Source of the DNA: Cadophora sp. MPI-SDFR-AT-0126
Taxonomy: Eukaryota > Ascomycota > Leotiomycetes > Helotiales > Ploettnerulaceae
Reading direction: 5' to 3'
DNA: 64,000 nucleotides
Assembly: GCA_020747065.1 (NCBI GenBank)
Contig: JAGMVK010000001.1
Location: 2,852,001-2,916,000, forward strand
The position numbers and the translations under genes are program-made. This document shows, in pieces, positions 22,457 to 34,717 of the stretch (position 1 is the first letter of the stretch; each line of letters begins with the position of its first letter). The notes beneath the pieces are model-generated. The model was not told where the DNA came from, did no database searches, and saw nothing but the letters and a program-made list of their open reading frames with translations.

Positions 22457-22906
22457 ATGGCTTCGTCGAGAGAATTGGAGCATGTCAAGGGTGTATGGGA
22501 GCGGATGCGAGGGAATAGTCCCATCTACGATTTCCTCCTGTCGGACGTCAAGCTAATATCTGCTTCTCGGGGCAGTATCACCGCCCATCTGACTTTGGGA
22601 AAGAATCATGTTAATTCTCGCGGCACAATACATGGCGCAGTTAGCGCAACATTGGTAGATTGGAGTGGTGGCCTGGCTATCGCTACACATGGGGCAGAAA
22701 AAACGGGCGCAAGTATAGACATTCATGTTACCTACATTGGAACGGCCCAAGTTGGAGAGACTCTTGAGATCGAGGCCCTCGCAAACAAGGTGGGCAGGTC
22801 AGTCGCATTTACAACGATAAGGATTCGCAAGTTGGTCGATGGCAAGCCAGGACCCATGGTTGCAACGGCCTCGCATACGAAATATATCTCACAGCCAAAG
22901 CAATAG
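22457..22906 (+). CDS. Hotdog-fold acyl-CoA thioesterase, PaaI/ACOT13-like
   Basis: A single exon of 149 residues starting at the first in-frame ATG, 22457; the frame is open upstream but lacks another ATG. The segment SRGTIHGAVSATLVDWSGG carries the HG(A/G) signature of the PaaI/THEM2 hotdog family, followed by the central strand ASIDIHVTYIGTAQVGETL and the closing AFTTIRIRK. Members hydrolyse medium- or long-chain or aromatic acyl-CoA thioesters as tetramers; the acyl preference cannot be read from sequence. The usual catalytic Asp/Asn position falls in LVDWSGG. No targeting signal is evident. The size is typical of the family. Confidence 0.88.
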   Translation: MASSRELEHVKGVWERMRGNSPIYDFLLSDVKLISASRGSITAHLTLGKNHVNSRGTIHGAVSATLVDWSGGLAIATHGAEKTGASIDIHVTYIGTAQVGETLEIEALANKVGRSVAFTTIRIRKLVDGKPGPMVATASHTKYISQPKQ

Positions 22907-23374
22907 ACGCGAGGGACATCTGAGCATTATTACATTTCCTGCACGAATGGAGTTGGGACCTGAAAACCGAATAGAGATCGTAACTGGACACGTGAAATAT
23001 GCGTAGAAGTAGATGGGTTTACTAAGACAGAGTTGCGGTAGACCTAAAATCAGTATGATCAACAGCAAGATTGGGTGACCGTCGTCTCACACTGCTGTGT
23101 CGAGGACCTTGATACGTAGCAACTTAGATGACTTAAAATTAGCTGTGCTCAATTTATCTAATTTCCCCAAGAGTTGAATCATATTATTCTAAAAGTGACA
23201 ACGTTGGCAAATTGCGTACAGTACATGAATTTGTCCTCAAGTGCCGTCATTGAGAAATGTCGGATAAAGAATTCGCTAAAACTTTTCTCCTCCTCTCCAA
23301 CAAAACATCAACACAACACCACAACGGAAATCTCGCACTCACACCTTCCCATCGCAGAAACCCATCTCATCAAG
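22907..23374. other. Short spacer
   Basis: About 470 bases between two plus-strand genes. The right end (CAACACAACACC-type leader) looks like the 5' untranslated region of the next gene; nothing else is seen. Confidence 0.6.
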
Positions 23375-24461
23375 ATGTCTAAATGCAGGTCTTGTGAGCA
23401 GCCGCTCGTAATCGAGCTCGACCCCGAATCATTTGATGAAGAGACCTCTTCGTCTGTAGGACAAGCCTCTTCCGCCCCAGACGACCTGCTGCTCAGATGT
23501 GGCTGTCACTTTCACTGGTAGGTTCAACAAGACCAATCTCCCATCTGCTACCCAACAGACAGCTCCCAATTCGAAAGAGAATGGCTGCCAAATTGGAAAT
23601 GCTTCGTCTTCTCACCGTTACGATCATTTCTCATGTGCCTAGTGGCTATTATCTTTATGTCAATCGAGTCGTAACATTACAGGACAGACTATTTTGAAAC
23701 AAACATCTCGTGATTCTTGACAGTCCAAAGGTCATAGCTAATCATCTTGTAGGCAATGCCTCCTCGACGAGTCTCCTCAAATCGCTCTTGATCTCGCCTG
23801 CCCAGCTTGCCAAAACTCCATCGTCTCAACAGCCCCTGGTCCGTCCGCTACCAACACTCTGGTACCACCCACATCACCTCAGCCTCAGGTCATCACGAGA
23901 TATCACAACGAGGGTGGTATTCAGGAAAATCTTGACATCTTGCCATTGATCACCGAGGAGGCCTATTTGGATGCAAATCCTGCTGCTAGACCAGCCAGGG
24001 CTTTCATGAGTATGTCGTTCTACCTTGCGTTCTTGTCTTATTGTTACTTGATAATTGATTGGGACATTCTAGCCATGTGTGGAGAAGGTGATGTTACAGG
24101 TGTGGTTGAGCTTTTGAGGGCTCTTGAGGAGGAACCAGATGAGGGAGATATGTCGCCAGCCGTTCTCCTGAGATTTCAAGATCCTCTTGACGGCATGAAG
24201 ACCGGCTTACATGTCGCCGTTGAGAGATCTCAGCAAGAATCTGTCTGGCTTCTACTTTGGCTTGCCTCATCCTTGCACACCCAGGCGTTCCCAGATGAAG
24301 TGGTTCAAGCTGCTGAGAGTCTCGAGGCTGGAAGAGAGACTGCTGCAGGAGTTGATATCAGGGCTTTGCGGGACGAAGGAGGACGAAGTGCGGAGGAAGT
24401 AGCTGGAGCTATGGGCGACCTATGGGCTAGCTTGCTAGCTGCGGGAGTTCTTAGAGGTTGA
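23375..24461 (+). CDS. RING-like zinc-binding protein with ankyrin-like tail
   Basis: Three exons: 23375-23517, 23753-24009, 24073-24461; 262 residues. Joining exons 1 and 2 gives a treble-clef or RING-like cysteine pattern: CRSC near the N-terminus, LRCGCHFHWQC, and CPACQ. Without removing the 235-base intron the frame ends at once after CHFHW, so the splice is well supported. The C-terminal part (MCGEGDVTGVVELLRAL, then TGLHVAVERSQQESVWLLLWLAS) looks like one or two degenerate ankyrin repeats. Proteins of this kind may be E3-like or scaffold factors, but I recognise no named family member and the ligase role is inference. Confidence 0.75.
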
Positions 24462-26279
24462 TTGCGAAAGCTTTGAAGCTTTAGACGGGTTCAAGGGATT
24501 TTCAAGATACCATCAATCACATTCAATTTGCTCTTCCGGCCAACAATACTCAGTCCGGGATGCCGGGAAATGGGGGTCCACCATGTGATTTAATAGCCTC
24601 GAGTTTATAGTTGCTAGTCGGCGAAACCTCGTGCTTTGATTGGAATGCGGAAAGGAGTTTGCTGAAGAAGTTGCAAGGTATACCGGAAGTCAGGAAGGAG
24701 TGGCGGGAGAACCACAGCCAAGTAGAGATGACTACATGACGGCCATTTGGCATCCAAAGAGCTTACAAACAGACTCTGGGGTTAGAATTCGGAACTTTCC
24801 GTGCGGAAACTTGCCATAGCTTTCATAAGATACATACAAGGTTATGAAGGTACTGATATCAAGGGGACACGCTGTACGAAAGGTACAGTATACGCGGATA
24901 CGCAGATACGCGATACAATGCGATGCGATGCGAAGCGAAGTGAAATTCAGATGTAGTTCAGAGTGTGAGTAGTTACAACGCTGGAGGGAGACGAATGTTT
25001 CATCATTGGCCGAAGTAAAGTCGCTTCCTATCTGATAGATACTTGTTTATCAGTAGGCGACATGCGGCCTGGTATCATGCAATATCATCCATCTTTTGCG
25101 TTTGATCAAGGACTGTACGTACTCGAGTACTCGAGACTGTACATTCTGCATCATCTTCTTGTGAATGACGTCAGAACAGCTAGCTTGACATGAAGGTCGG
25201 CCTCCTTCTTAAACCTTGCTGTCCGTAGATCGTATCTCAAAGTGCCGTCCAATGCCGAAGACTTGTTATCATGTATCAGACAGCTCTCTCGGTAATTGGC
25301 GAGCTCCGTTCCGTGGTACCAGTTCAGTACGTGTTTCATTGTTCTTCCCTTCGAATGTGACCGTCACAGATCCCATCAAATTCACTTCATCATGAAGCCT
25401 CCAGTCTTTGCGGAAAGTAAAGGCTGGTACCAACATATCGTGTTCAGGCGCCCTCCGAGCCATCACACAACCAATCAGCAGCTAAATGGAGCGTTCTTGT
25501 AGAGTCCATAAAATCAAGCAAATCTGCTTTGGTGCTGTCTGCGTTCGCTCGTGGTCAGGTCAGGCACAAGCACAAGCACAAGCATACCTCGGCCTTCCTC
25601 ATCCTCATTCTCATCCTGCCTTGCCGTCTGCCATAAGCCCGCCTGCCCGTGCACTCAACTACTCACTCCACCTCGATCAACCTGCCTGCCTGTCGACCTC
25701 TCAGCTCAGCTCAGCTCATCCTCACCTTCACCCATCTCCTCTTCTCGCGCTCCCGAACGAAACAGAGTCTCTCAGATTGCCGAGGGTTCCGAAACGCCAC
25801 CTTTCCCTTCCTTTCAATTGACTGGAAAACATTTATAAAAGACACAACAGCGACCGCAACGCCATGCTTTCGTCCCATGCTGACCTGAGCCAGATCTAGC
25901 TCAATGCAACCTTGTTGATCATCCGCGGCTCAGCCTTCCGAGCGTTGCGGTTGTGCCTCTGCGCCCCATTGATCGCCTGTCAGCCACATTTCGAAAGAAC
26001 AACATCAACATCAGAGTTGTATATACTTCTACGGTTCGAATCTCACGGTCATTTCTGTATATGACAATCTCTGACAGCTTTCTATAAGGGGAAAACGCAG
26101 CACTGATTCAGTCTGACCTGACACTCGCCAAACTTTTGACTATCGCCACAGCAGGTGCTGCGTCTCTTCTCTCAATTAATCAAGAAATTCCACCTTTTAA
26201 ATTCAACAGGCCCCCATCTCAGCACATCCCGATCTTGTCAATTCTAATTTTGAGAGGGAGCCTTTCGAGAATCTCGAAA
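24462..26279. other. 1.8-kb leader and promoter region of the sterol acyltransferase gene
   Basis: No gene is supported. It contains a GATACGC/GCGATGC tract (24891-24942), a CACAAG run (25565-25583) and an AGCTC run (25701-25718). The pyrimidine-rich, AAC-rich right end looks like an untranslated leader. Confidence 0.55.
24891..24942 (+). repeat. Imperfect GATACGC / GCGAT simple repeat
   Basis: Tandem variants of ATACGC, then GCGAT and GCGAA units over about 50 noncoding bases. Confidence 0.6.
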
Positions 26280-29068
26280 ATGTCTCGAGACTTGCCGGTG
26301 AAACCGGGGATAGAATCCTCTAGCAGGTCCTCGTCGGGATATGCGGTCCAATTGATCGGCCAGCTTGGTGCAGACGGCATCGCCAATCTCCAAGCCGACC
26401 CCAACTACTCTACCCCAAGCCGCTCAAATCCTCCGCGGTCTCTGAAAGCCGCTTTTGATGCCACAGAATCCAGACGAGACAGCTCTGGCTACACAACCTC
26501 TGACAGCTCCGAAGAAGACTACGATGCATTGAAGCATGAACCTTCTGCTGTTATTGTCGGAAGTAAGGGTGGCGGATTTGAGAAGGAGCAGGTTGAGAAA
26601 TCCGGTCTTGGAATCAATGGAAACAGAACATACGAGGAGATCAAGCCCCCTGTCAAGTCACGACCAACTCCGACGAGACTGAAAAGCATCCCAGTTACTC
26701 TCAATAAGATCAATGAGAAAGGACGATACATTCTGACTGCGGATGATGAAGCCCTAAGAGAGATCCTAAGAGTTGGAATTGAACGAGTAAGCACATGTCT
26801 CTTTCCTTGTTCAAAAGATGCTATTACCCTGCGTTAAAGTTTGAGCTTGGTTGCATCCATGAAAACCCTCGTTCTGATATCTGCCGTGGATATCACGAGT
26901 TTATACAGGGTTCGATTTAGGCAATCGTTTTCGTGCATTAATCCGAAAATTGCTGAGGAATTGGCTATTCGAGAGTCATACTGACTATTAGCAGGAGAAG
27001 AATCCAGAAAAGAAAAGAAGGAAGAAGTTCAGCGATCTGGTTTTCACTCGCCAGTTCACAGCCTTTGATCGTCAAAACACAGCTAGTGCGGATTCGCCGT
27101 TCCATGGATTTTTTACCCTCTTCTGGCTCGGAACTGCTATTTGTAAGCACCACTCTCCATGCCTGTCTTCATCTAAATCTTGTGGAGTGGCTATGTTCCC
27201 TTCTGCCAACTTATTTCGAAATTGGGACTATGCCTGGTGCTCAGATGTCTTCTTTTCTCCCTCCGAGTGGAGACTGACTTAAAATTTCAGATTGCGCACG
27301 ACTGGCTGTCGAGAATTGGATCAAGCACGGAAATTTCTTGGGCACAAACGAGATCGCAGGTATCATGTTTCATCGAGATGTCATGGTCCTCGGGCTCTCA
27401 GATGGAGTGATGTGCGGAGCTACCGGGTTTGGGCTGGTTCTTCAGAAGCTTGTGAAACAAGGAGTCATCAATTGGGATAGAGAAGGATGGATCATTCAAA
27501 GTGTAAGCGACCGAACGACGCATAGCATCGATATGGTACTGATATCACTGCTAGATCTGGGAAATATCCTTCCTCATTCTTGTTCTCGGGTGGACGTTAT
27601 TCAGAGAGTGGCCCTGGACACACACGGTCTTCTTTGTGCTTCACGGCCTTGTCATGCTGATGAAGCAGCATTCATATGCTTTTTGTAAGTACTGAGAGAC
27701 TTGAGAAAATCTTATTAAGCCGCTAATCAATTCCTAGACAATGGTCACCTTTCCGAAGCTTACAAGATGCGCCAAACTTTACAGCGGAAGCTGAAGCAGT
27801 TGGACAATACTGAACCCGTGCAAGCACCTTCAGAGACCACGCCCAAGGCTTCTTCTTTATCCACATCATACCTTGATCACAAATTGACTGCAGCTGACCT
27901 AAACCAACGAAGACAATATAGAAGAAGTTCAATGGATGGAGATTCGAATTTGAAAGAGGTTGCCGCAGCTATCGAATCTGGAGAACCTCTAGATTTGGAT
28001 CAAATCCAGACCTTTACACGCATCATGAAATGGGAAATTGATGCCCTATCAGAAGACTTGAAAGGAAAATCCACCAGTGGAAATAATTCCTATCCTGAGA
28101 ATTTGACAGTGGGCAATCACTATGAATACATCGTATTACCGACTTTGGTCTACGAACTCGAATATCCCCGTTCAGATAGTATCAACTGGTACTATGTTGC
28201 AGAGAAAGTGATTGCTGTTTTTGGTGTCCTTGTAAGCAAGCTGTCGCAAATCCTACTAGCAAAGTTTCTGGGGAGTTGAAAGGTTCTAACGATCTTTTAG
28301 GTAATTATGAATCTTGTCAGCCAATCGTTCATCTACCCAGTTGTAGTCCGCACAATTGAGATGAAAGATGCTGGTATGACTCTACCGGAGAGGCTGAGGG
28401 TCTTCCCATGGATTCTCAGCGATCTGATGTTTCCATTTATGACTGAATACATGCTCGTGAGTTGCCACTTATCAAAGGCGATGTCGTGTACTATTAGTAC
28501 TTCAAAGCTGATGTATTGCGAATCTACCAGTCTTGGTATGTCATTTGGGAACTAATTCTCAATGTTCTCGCGGAAGTCACCTACTTCGCGGACCGTGGAT
28601 TCTATGCGGACTGGTGGAACAGTGTTTCGTGGGATCAATTCGCCCGTGATTGGAACAGACCAGTAAGCTCATCAAGGTGCCGTTCGCTCCAGAAAGTTAT
28701 TAATGTATGCACAGGTACACAATTTCCTTCTCCGCCACGTCTACCACTCGTCCATCTCTTCAATGCAAGTCAACAAGAAGACCGCTACTTTGATCACCTT
28801 CTTCCTCAGTGCATGCGTTCGTAAGTTTCATGCAAACCGCAACACTAAAGTTTCTAGCTGACCTCTGCTTCCAGATGAACTTGTCATGTGGTGTCTCTTC
28901 AAGAAATTACGCGGATACCTGCTCTTCCTGCAAATGATGCAACTTCCTTTGGTCTCACTAAGCCGCACACGCTGGCTGAAGGGCAAAGCCACTTTGGGTA
29001 ACCTGATCTTCTGGATTGGTATTTTTACTGGGCCCAGTCTCCTCTGCTCCCTGTACTTGATCATCTGA
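26280..29068 (+). CDS. Sterol O-acyltransferase (ARE1/ARE2 family, MBOAT)
   Basis: Nine exons: 26280-26786, 26995-27142, 27291-27502, 27555-27684, 27738-28231, 28301-28456, 28531-28662, 28715-28820, 28875-29068; 692 residues, divisible and in frame throughout. A polar cytosolic N-terminus of about 190 residues precedes several membrane segments (FHGFFTLFWLGTAI, IWEISFLILVLGW, VIWELILNVLAEV). The family motif FYADWWN falls near 573-579 and the catalytic histidine of SACVHELVMW near 629. The enzyme transfers acyl-CoA chains to ergosterol in the endoplasmic reticulum, making steryl esters for lipid droplets. Intron 2 (148 bases) is the least certain, but the joined reading GTAIYCARLAVENW has the expected spacing. 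Confidence 0.93.
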
Positions 29069-29871
29069 TCATTCTGCTGCGGCGGCCATCTTCAATGCTA
29101 CGTAGATGGACTGGATTTCGAAATTTGGCTTTCGGGTTGTTGTTTATACCCCTCAAGATTTAACTCTACTATTCGAATGTTGTTGTTGTGGAGAGATGTG
29201 CTTGCGTGTGTAATTAGCCGAGTGGAACTTCGTACAGTCCGGCTGTATGTAGTTACTTAATGTGTATAAATTGGTGTCTGGGATTCACAAGTCACCCGTG
29301 CATTTGTTTGTTGACTCGGCTATGTTTGTGGCTTGATGATCGAAGGAGAATCGAATAAAAAAAGATTGGGAGAAGCTATACACCGACTAGAGAAGATTGC
29401 GCGAAGTTAGGATCACGTCAAAGATTAAGTCACCAGCCTCATACAATGATATCGCATGAAACAGAATGACGACTTGTCATAAATTTGAGGCTGTCGATTA
29501 TTAGGGTCTAGTCAGTGCCTAGTCGCTTTTGACCGTACGTTTGAAAAAGCATATTGCTGAAGAAGTGGAAAAGTGGCCTTTAATTATTCATTCAAGTCCA
29601 CGTCCACTAAGACATGCCGCACATCCATTTTCCTTCCATTCATTCACAGCGTTGTACATCTCGGGTGGTTTGGCTTTGGGATTGGGGTTCTCCATCACAT
29701 GAAGGCAAGGCAGGCAAGCCATCAAGCTATCCCTGTCAGCCTTGCAGCTGCCATCGTCATTTGGGGAGGGGTGGACGGACGTGTTTGCTGGTGAACTCTC
29801 AGCATCCCCTGCGAGCACAAACCACAAACCACAAACCCGACACAACAGCTACTTATCTCGTCCCCACAGCT
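29069..29871. other. Spacer before the DDHD phospholipase gene
   Basis: About 800 bases with no supported gene. The 3' end of the sterol acyltransferase transcript and the promoter of the next gene must lie here. Confidence 0.55.
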
Positions 29872-30008
29872 ATGTTTCAGTACTTGCAGGCAGGCATTGC
29901 GGCTATGACTTGATGATTAATTACTGTTATCTGCAGTTGCAAGACGCTGTGTAGTTCCTGCTTCGATACTCCAGTGCAATTCCTATTCTTTCGACGCAAA
30001 CCGTCAAG

Positions 30009-33000
30009 TTGGCCAGTTATCTCAAAAACCTCGCGCAGCAAGCCAAGAACGTACCCAAGTACCTCCCTGCAGGTGTTCTCAAAGCTGCTTCCTCCCTTGA
30101 CTGGACGAGTAAGGAGGGCGTGGCCGGTCGGTTTGACCGCCGAGCCAGCAAGATGGAGTCCGCGCCCGAAAATAAGTCTGAGAAGCCAGAGAAATCATAC
30201 CTTTCCACAGCCGTCGATTCAATTTCGCCATGGAGTGGCTCTCGCTCCTCTACCCCCAAACCTGCATCTGCTACTGTTCCCGGAGAAGGCTCCGGCTTGA
30301 AAAATCAACGGGGAGGAGATCATACTATACAGAACTGGCATGGATTCAGCTCCAAAAGATACCCTCCAGACTGCCCTCCCTTGAATGCCAGGTGGTTTCA
30401 CGCTGTAGATGTATGTTCATAGCTGCACTTTGCCGCAGTTACTCTCGGTGCAGAAGCTGACCTCAAGACACCAGGTACCGAAGAGGAAACCGAAGCTGCT
30501 GAAGAACACCGAAGAGAACGCGAAGCCGCCGGCTGTACCAAAGAAATTTGTGACATTCTCTCTCCACGACAGTCGTTCAATCGAAATTGCATATCAGAAG
30601 CTCGCAGATGAGTACGATGATCCAAATAGAGATGTACGGCAGAAGGGGGAAGATTATGCTAGTGGCACCCATTCACCATCAAATTCTGGGAAGAAACCAA
30701 ATACAAGCATAGATGAAGCAGGACAAGATACGAATGCGGGTGGGAAAGTCAGAGTACCGGTTCAAGAAGATTTCTTGTTCGATGTGGACATCGAACAACG
30801 AGAACTGAGTCCCTTGTATTGGCTCGGGCCTATCTACGAAGTTCGCCGCGGGTCATGGTTCTACCAAGAAGGCTCAACATTGCGGCCTTGTGAAGAAAAT
30901 CTGGCCTTTCAGCTGGAAGAGGGATATCTGAAAATCATGCCATTCCGCTATCCCAAGGTAAGCTCATTTCGCCACGGAGGATCTTTCTTTCCCGCATGTT
31001 CTTTCGGTCAAGTGTGTGAAGTCCAAGAGAAGATCGCATGCTAATGTATTGGGCAAGGCTTCAGAAAAATCAAATCTTAGGACAGGAGAAGAGCCCAAGT
31101 CTCTAGCACTTTCTGGGGCGTTCAGTCGGAATCGTGCTGGGTCTGGCGAGATTACCCCCAAGGCTTCAACCGAGAATCTACGAGCTGCCAATCAACAAGC
31201 TCTTGATGATGCTACTCATAAGATGAAAGATACCCCTCCACCGAATGCTCATCAGCCACAGAGTTATCGTCTCTTCGGGACGTACATGAACTCAATCGTA
31301 ACCTATCAAGACTCAACTGTAGCATGGCTTTCGGTGGACTCCATAATGTCAAGAGTAAGTAGTAGTGTGTACGAGCGATTCGCAGGTGGCGCGTATCTGT
31401 CCGGCATCAAGCTGGTCCGTGGGTATTCAGAAGGGAAGAAAGAAGACAAAACTCCAAGTACCCCCACGAGTGCTGCAACCAAAGGTTCGAATGTGCCCCC
31501 AGAGCTGCAGTTGGATGCGAAGCAGCAGAAGTTGCTCAAGCGGCGTTCAGCTCCCCCAAGTACTAGTCGCCATGAGGCAGAAGAAATCGAAGAATCTGCG
31601 ATAGCTGCTTTATCTGGAGAAATCGATACAGATATGGAAGCAGAGGCTGTCAGGAAGCGGGATGAGAGAGAGATCCAGAATGACTACACTGAAAGAGATG
31701 GCGAGAACCAGGGAAGAGAGATTGATCACTTGATTCTGGTTACACATGGGGTATGTCTTTTCTCAATCTGTATTTCGCCTTGTGTAAAATTCTTGGCAAG
31801 TTTCACCAATAGTTCAAATCACCTGCTTCACGAATATGCGCCCTGTCTGCACCATTTACCATTCCTCTTGACTGGACTTGTTTGGCAATATTCAGGACAT
31901 ACTGACTGAAAGTGATATAGATAGGCCAAAGACTAGGCATGAGGTAAAATGCGAGTTTTTCGCCAAAGGCAAGTCTGCTAACAGAAACTTGCAGAACTGA
32001 ATCTGTCAACTTCATTCATGATGTGAACGTATTGAGAAAGACCTTAAAAAGTGTATACGGAAGCAGTGCCGATCTACAAGCTCTTAACTCTGAGATCGAT
32101 AAATTCCCCAAGAATTGTATGGTCTCTTTGCTGTTTGTCATTGAGACAAGAATTGCTGAATTCTGTTAGGTCGTATACAGGTACTTCCCGTCTGTTGGCG
32201 CCATCTCCTAGATTTCCCGAGGAAAGGTGTCAGACAGAACAGGAGAGAGCACGACCTCGGTGACGCCTTTGGAGACGAGGAGGAATATCCGAGTTTAGAA
32301 GACATCACAGTAGAGGGAGTACCTTTTGTTCGTTCACTCATCACCGACTTAGCTCTCGATATCTTGCTCTATCAAAGCGCTTATCGTGAGCATATCACTC
32401 AGGTAATACTACCCCAACTAATGCCGTGCTTCTTCAGCCTCAGTCCTTGTCACCATGTACCCGCAAGCTGTTCGAGAGAATTATATTGACACTGGAGTAG
32501 TTGGTGACAGCGGAGTCAAATCGAGTGTACGATCTCTTCCTTGAACGAAACCCTACTTTTCGCGGCAAAGTAAGTCTCATAGGGCACTCACTCGGCTCTG
32601 CCATCTTCTTCGATATTCTTTGCCGGCAGAAAGAACCGACAAAGAACACTGGCAACCGCCACAAGGGTCGACATCACCCCAGCAGCAAAACACATGTGAA
32701 AGATCTTGATCTCAAGTTCCCGGTTGAGGACTTCTACTGTCTCGGATCTCCAATCGGGCTTTTCCAAATGCTCAAAGGAAGAAGCATCCTCGGCCGTCAT
32801 CAGAGGGATGATGCTGTCCCTGCCGAATCACCGAGTAAGTGGTTTTGTCCTGGATCTCAAAAGTTATAACGTTCCGCATTGACTCTTTTCAGTGGATCCA
32901 GAGGATATGCAAGACCCCTTTCTTGGCTTCGCTTCTGGTGAAAATATCTCAGCCATCACTGGCCTACCTTTAATAGTATCGTCGCCAAAAGTCAGTCAAC

Positions 33001-33929
33001 TATACAACATATTTGTGAGTGGTTCTATGAGCAATCTTGAATGGTATGTTTGACACTAATGCTGTTATATATAGCATCCAAGCGATCCGATTGCTTACAG
33101 GCTAGAACCGCTTATTACTCCTGTCATGTCTTCGCTTAAGCCTCAGCTGCTACCTTATACCAAGAAGACGATTTCTGCCAGTGTCAGTGGGATAGGTGCT
33201 AAAGTGGGCCAAAGTGTAAGCGGGCTGTGGTCCAGTTTGAGTTCAGGCATAGCGAGCAGTCTCCTGAACAGGAGCCTCGGACTCACAAGCGATGATGTAG
33301 CCCGCATGGAAGCTCCAACACCGCAGCGCAGTGCCTCCAATTCTCTCGGCGCAGGAACCAACATCTCAGCCGGCGGCGTGATTTCTAACGACGTGCCTGT
33401 ACCAACTCTTCAAAGGGAAAGTACCAATGAGAAGAAGAAGGCGCTTGCTCAAGAAACAGCAGCTGCGGATAGAGATGGAACGGGTGCAAATGCTCCCACT
33501 TTGATTGACGATGAGATCGAGACGCTTTACGCAGGCTTCCAAAAGAGGAGAGAGAGTACGAGCGATGCGGCAGAGGAGGATTATTCTGAAGCTGAAACAA
33601 GAGGCCGCAAGCTAAGAAGGGAGGAGGCTAAGGTCAGAGCTCTGAATTCGAATGGGAGAGTTGACTACAGCATTCAGGAGTGGGTGTACTTCTTCCTTGA
33701 CAAGAGTTTTCGAAATGCTAACTGGCTCGCGAAAGGAGCGTCCTTGATTTCAACCCGATGAAGTATGTTATTCCCCATGATCTTTGCACCGCTCATGCTG
33801 ACAAGTGATAGCACTATCGCAAGCCATCTGTCTTACTGGGCTGACGAAGATGTTTCGCATTTCATGATGAGCCAGTTGCTATCAAGACATCGCAACACGG
33901 TTCGTACAGGTAAAGAAGGAAGCAAGTAG
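30009..33929 (+). CDS. DDHD-domain phospholipase A1 (PA-PLA1 type)
   Basis: Eleven exons: about 30009-30410, 30475-30957, 31013-31750, 31921-31943, 31995-32116, 32170-32402, 32501-32834, 32893-33014, 33075-33679, 33736-33762, 33812-33929; about 1068 residues. Landmarks are a WWE-like segment ([17 protein letters not shown]), [34 protein letters not shown], the lipase serine motif [13 protein letters not shown] near residue 695, and a C-terminal DDHD domain ([16 protein letters not shown]; the end reads [15 protein letters not shown]). Such enzymes cleave phosphatidic acid or other phospholipids and act on ER, Golgi or mitochondrial membranes. The start is unresolved: coding similarity reaches 30009 but no ATG is in frame between an upstream stop at 29952 and 30153. 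A first exon with ATG at 29872, donor at 29880 and acceptor at 29974 would supply one. Confidence 0.88.
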
Positions 33930-34717
33930 GCTTAGAATAGAGTAAACAATAAATCAACATTGACACTGCGAATCTGGCAATTGTCAGCAGCCAGTTGTTC
34001 CTAAATATGAGTGCAGTCAGACTGATGAGCACCTGTCCAGCTGTGGTCGCTTCCTTGCACAAAGAATTATGTCTAGAAACATACTAAGCAGTATTAGTCC
34101 TTCAGCTGCGTCTGGACATTCAAAAATGCACCTAACGGTCATCACAGCCCAGGACAAACATCTGATACTCTATTGCAAGCTTTCAGGAACCAAAAGTAGA
34201 ACATGAAAATCTACTCCCTTTCTATGTCCACGAATACGCCACTCTTGAGATATGTGTCTATTCAAGCTCACTTCCTTCCACAAAATCGAGTACTCAAGTA
34301 TGAATTATCACTGTCTATTCGGTGATGCATCATTTCACTCTGCGGGATCACGATAGCTAGAACAGAGCTCATGTAGAAGCAGACGCCTCGTTTTCAATTT
34401 TGATTCTGCTGACTACTAGCTATTACTAACATCGCCGTCCGAGTTCTCAAAATCCAGGGTGCCGCCGAGGTAGGTGCTCGCTCGATTGGGACCGAATCGT
34501 GGGTTAACGCGGGGGCAACATATCTAGAAACACAACAGTGAAGTAATAATCTGCCTACAAAAGAAAAAGAGAAGAACCCAACGGCAGCATAATAACTTTT
34601 CTCCGCCGAAATGCTACGCCACAGGAATATGGGCCGACCTATTACTCAGCTGTGTCCAGCTCATCGTGAGTTTGTGGGGGAGATTCCAAGGTAACTTCGG
34701 ACAGGGTATCAGCGAGT
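33930..34717. other. Convergent 3' spacer
   Basis: 790 AT-rich bases between the ends of the DDHD gene and the SR-protein gene; no coding sequence seen. Confidence 0.6.

Noticed and set aside
26025..26060. GGTTCGAATCTC resembling a tRNA B box
   Set aside because: No matching A box upstream and no acceptor-stem pairing could be found.
27143..27290. Possible extra exon inside intron 2 of the sterol acyltransferase
   Set aside because: One frame reads openly for about 30 codons, but removing the whole segment gives the family's normal spacing and needs no extra exon.
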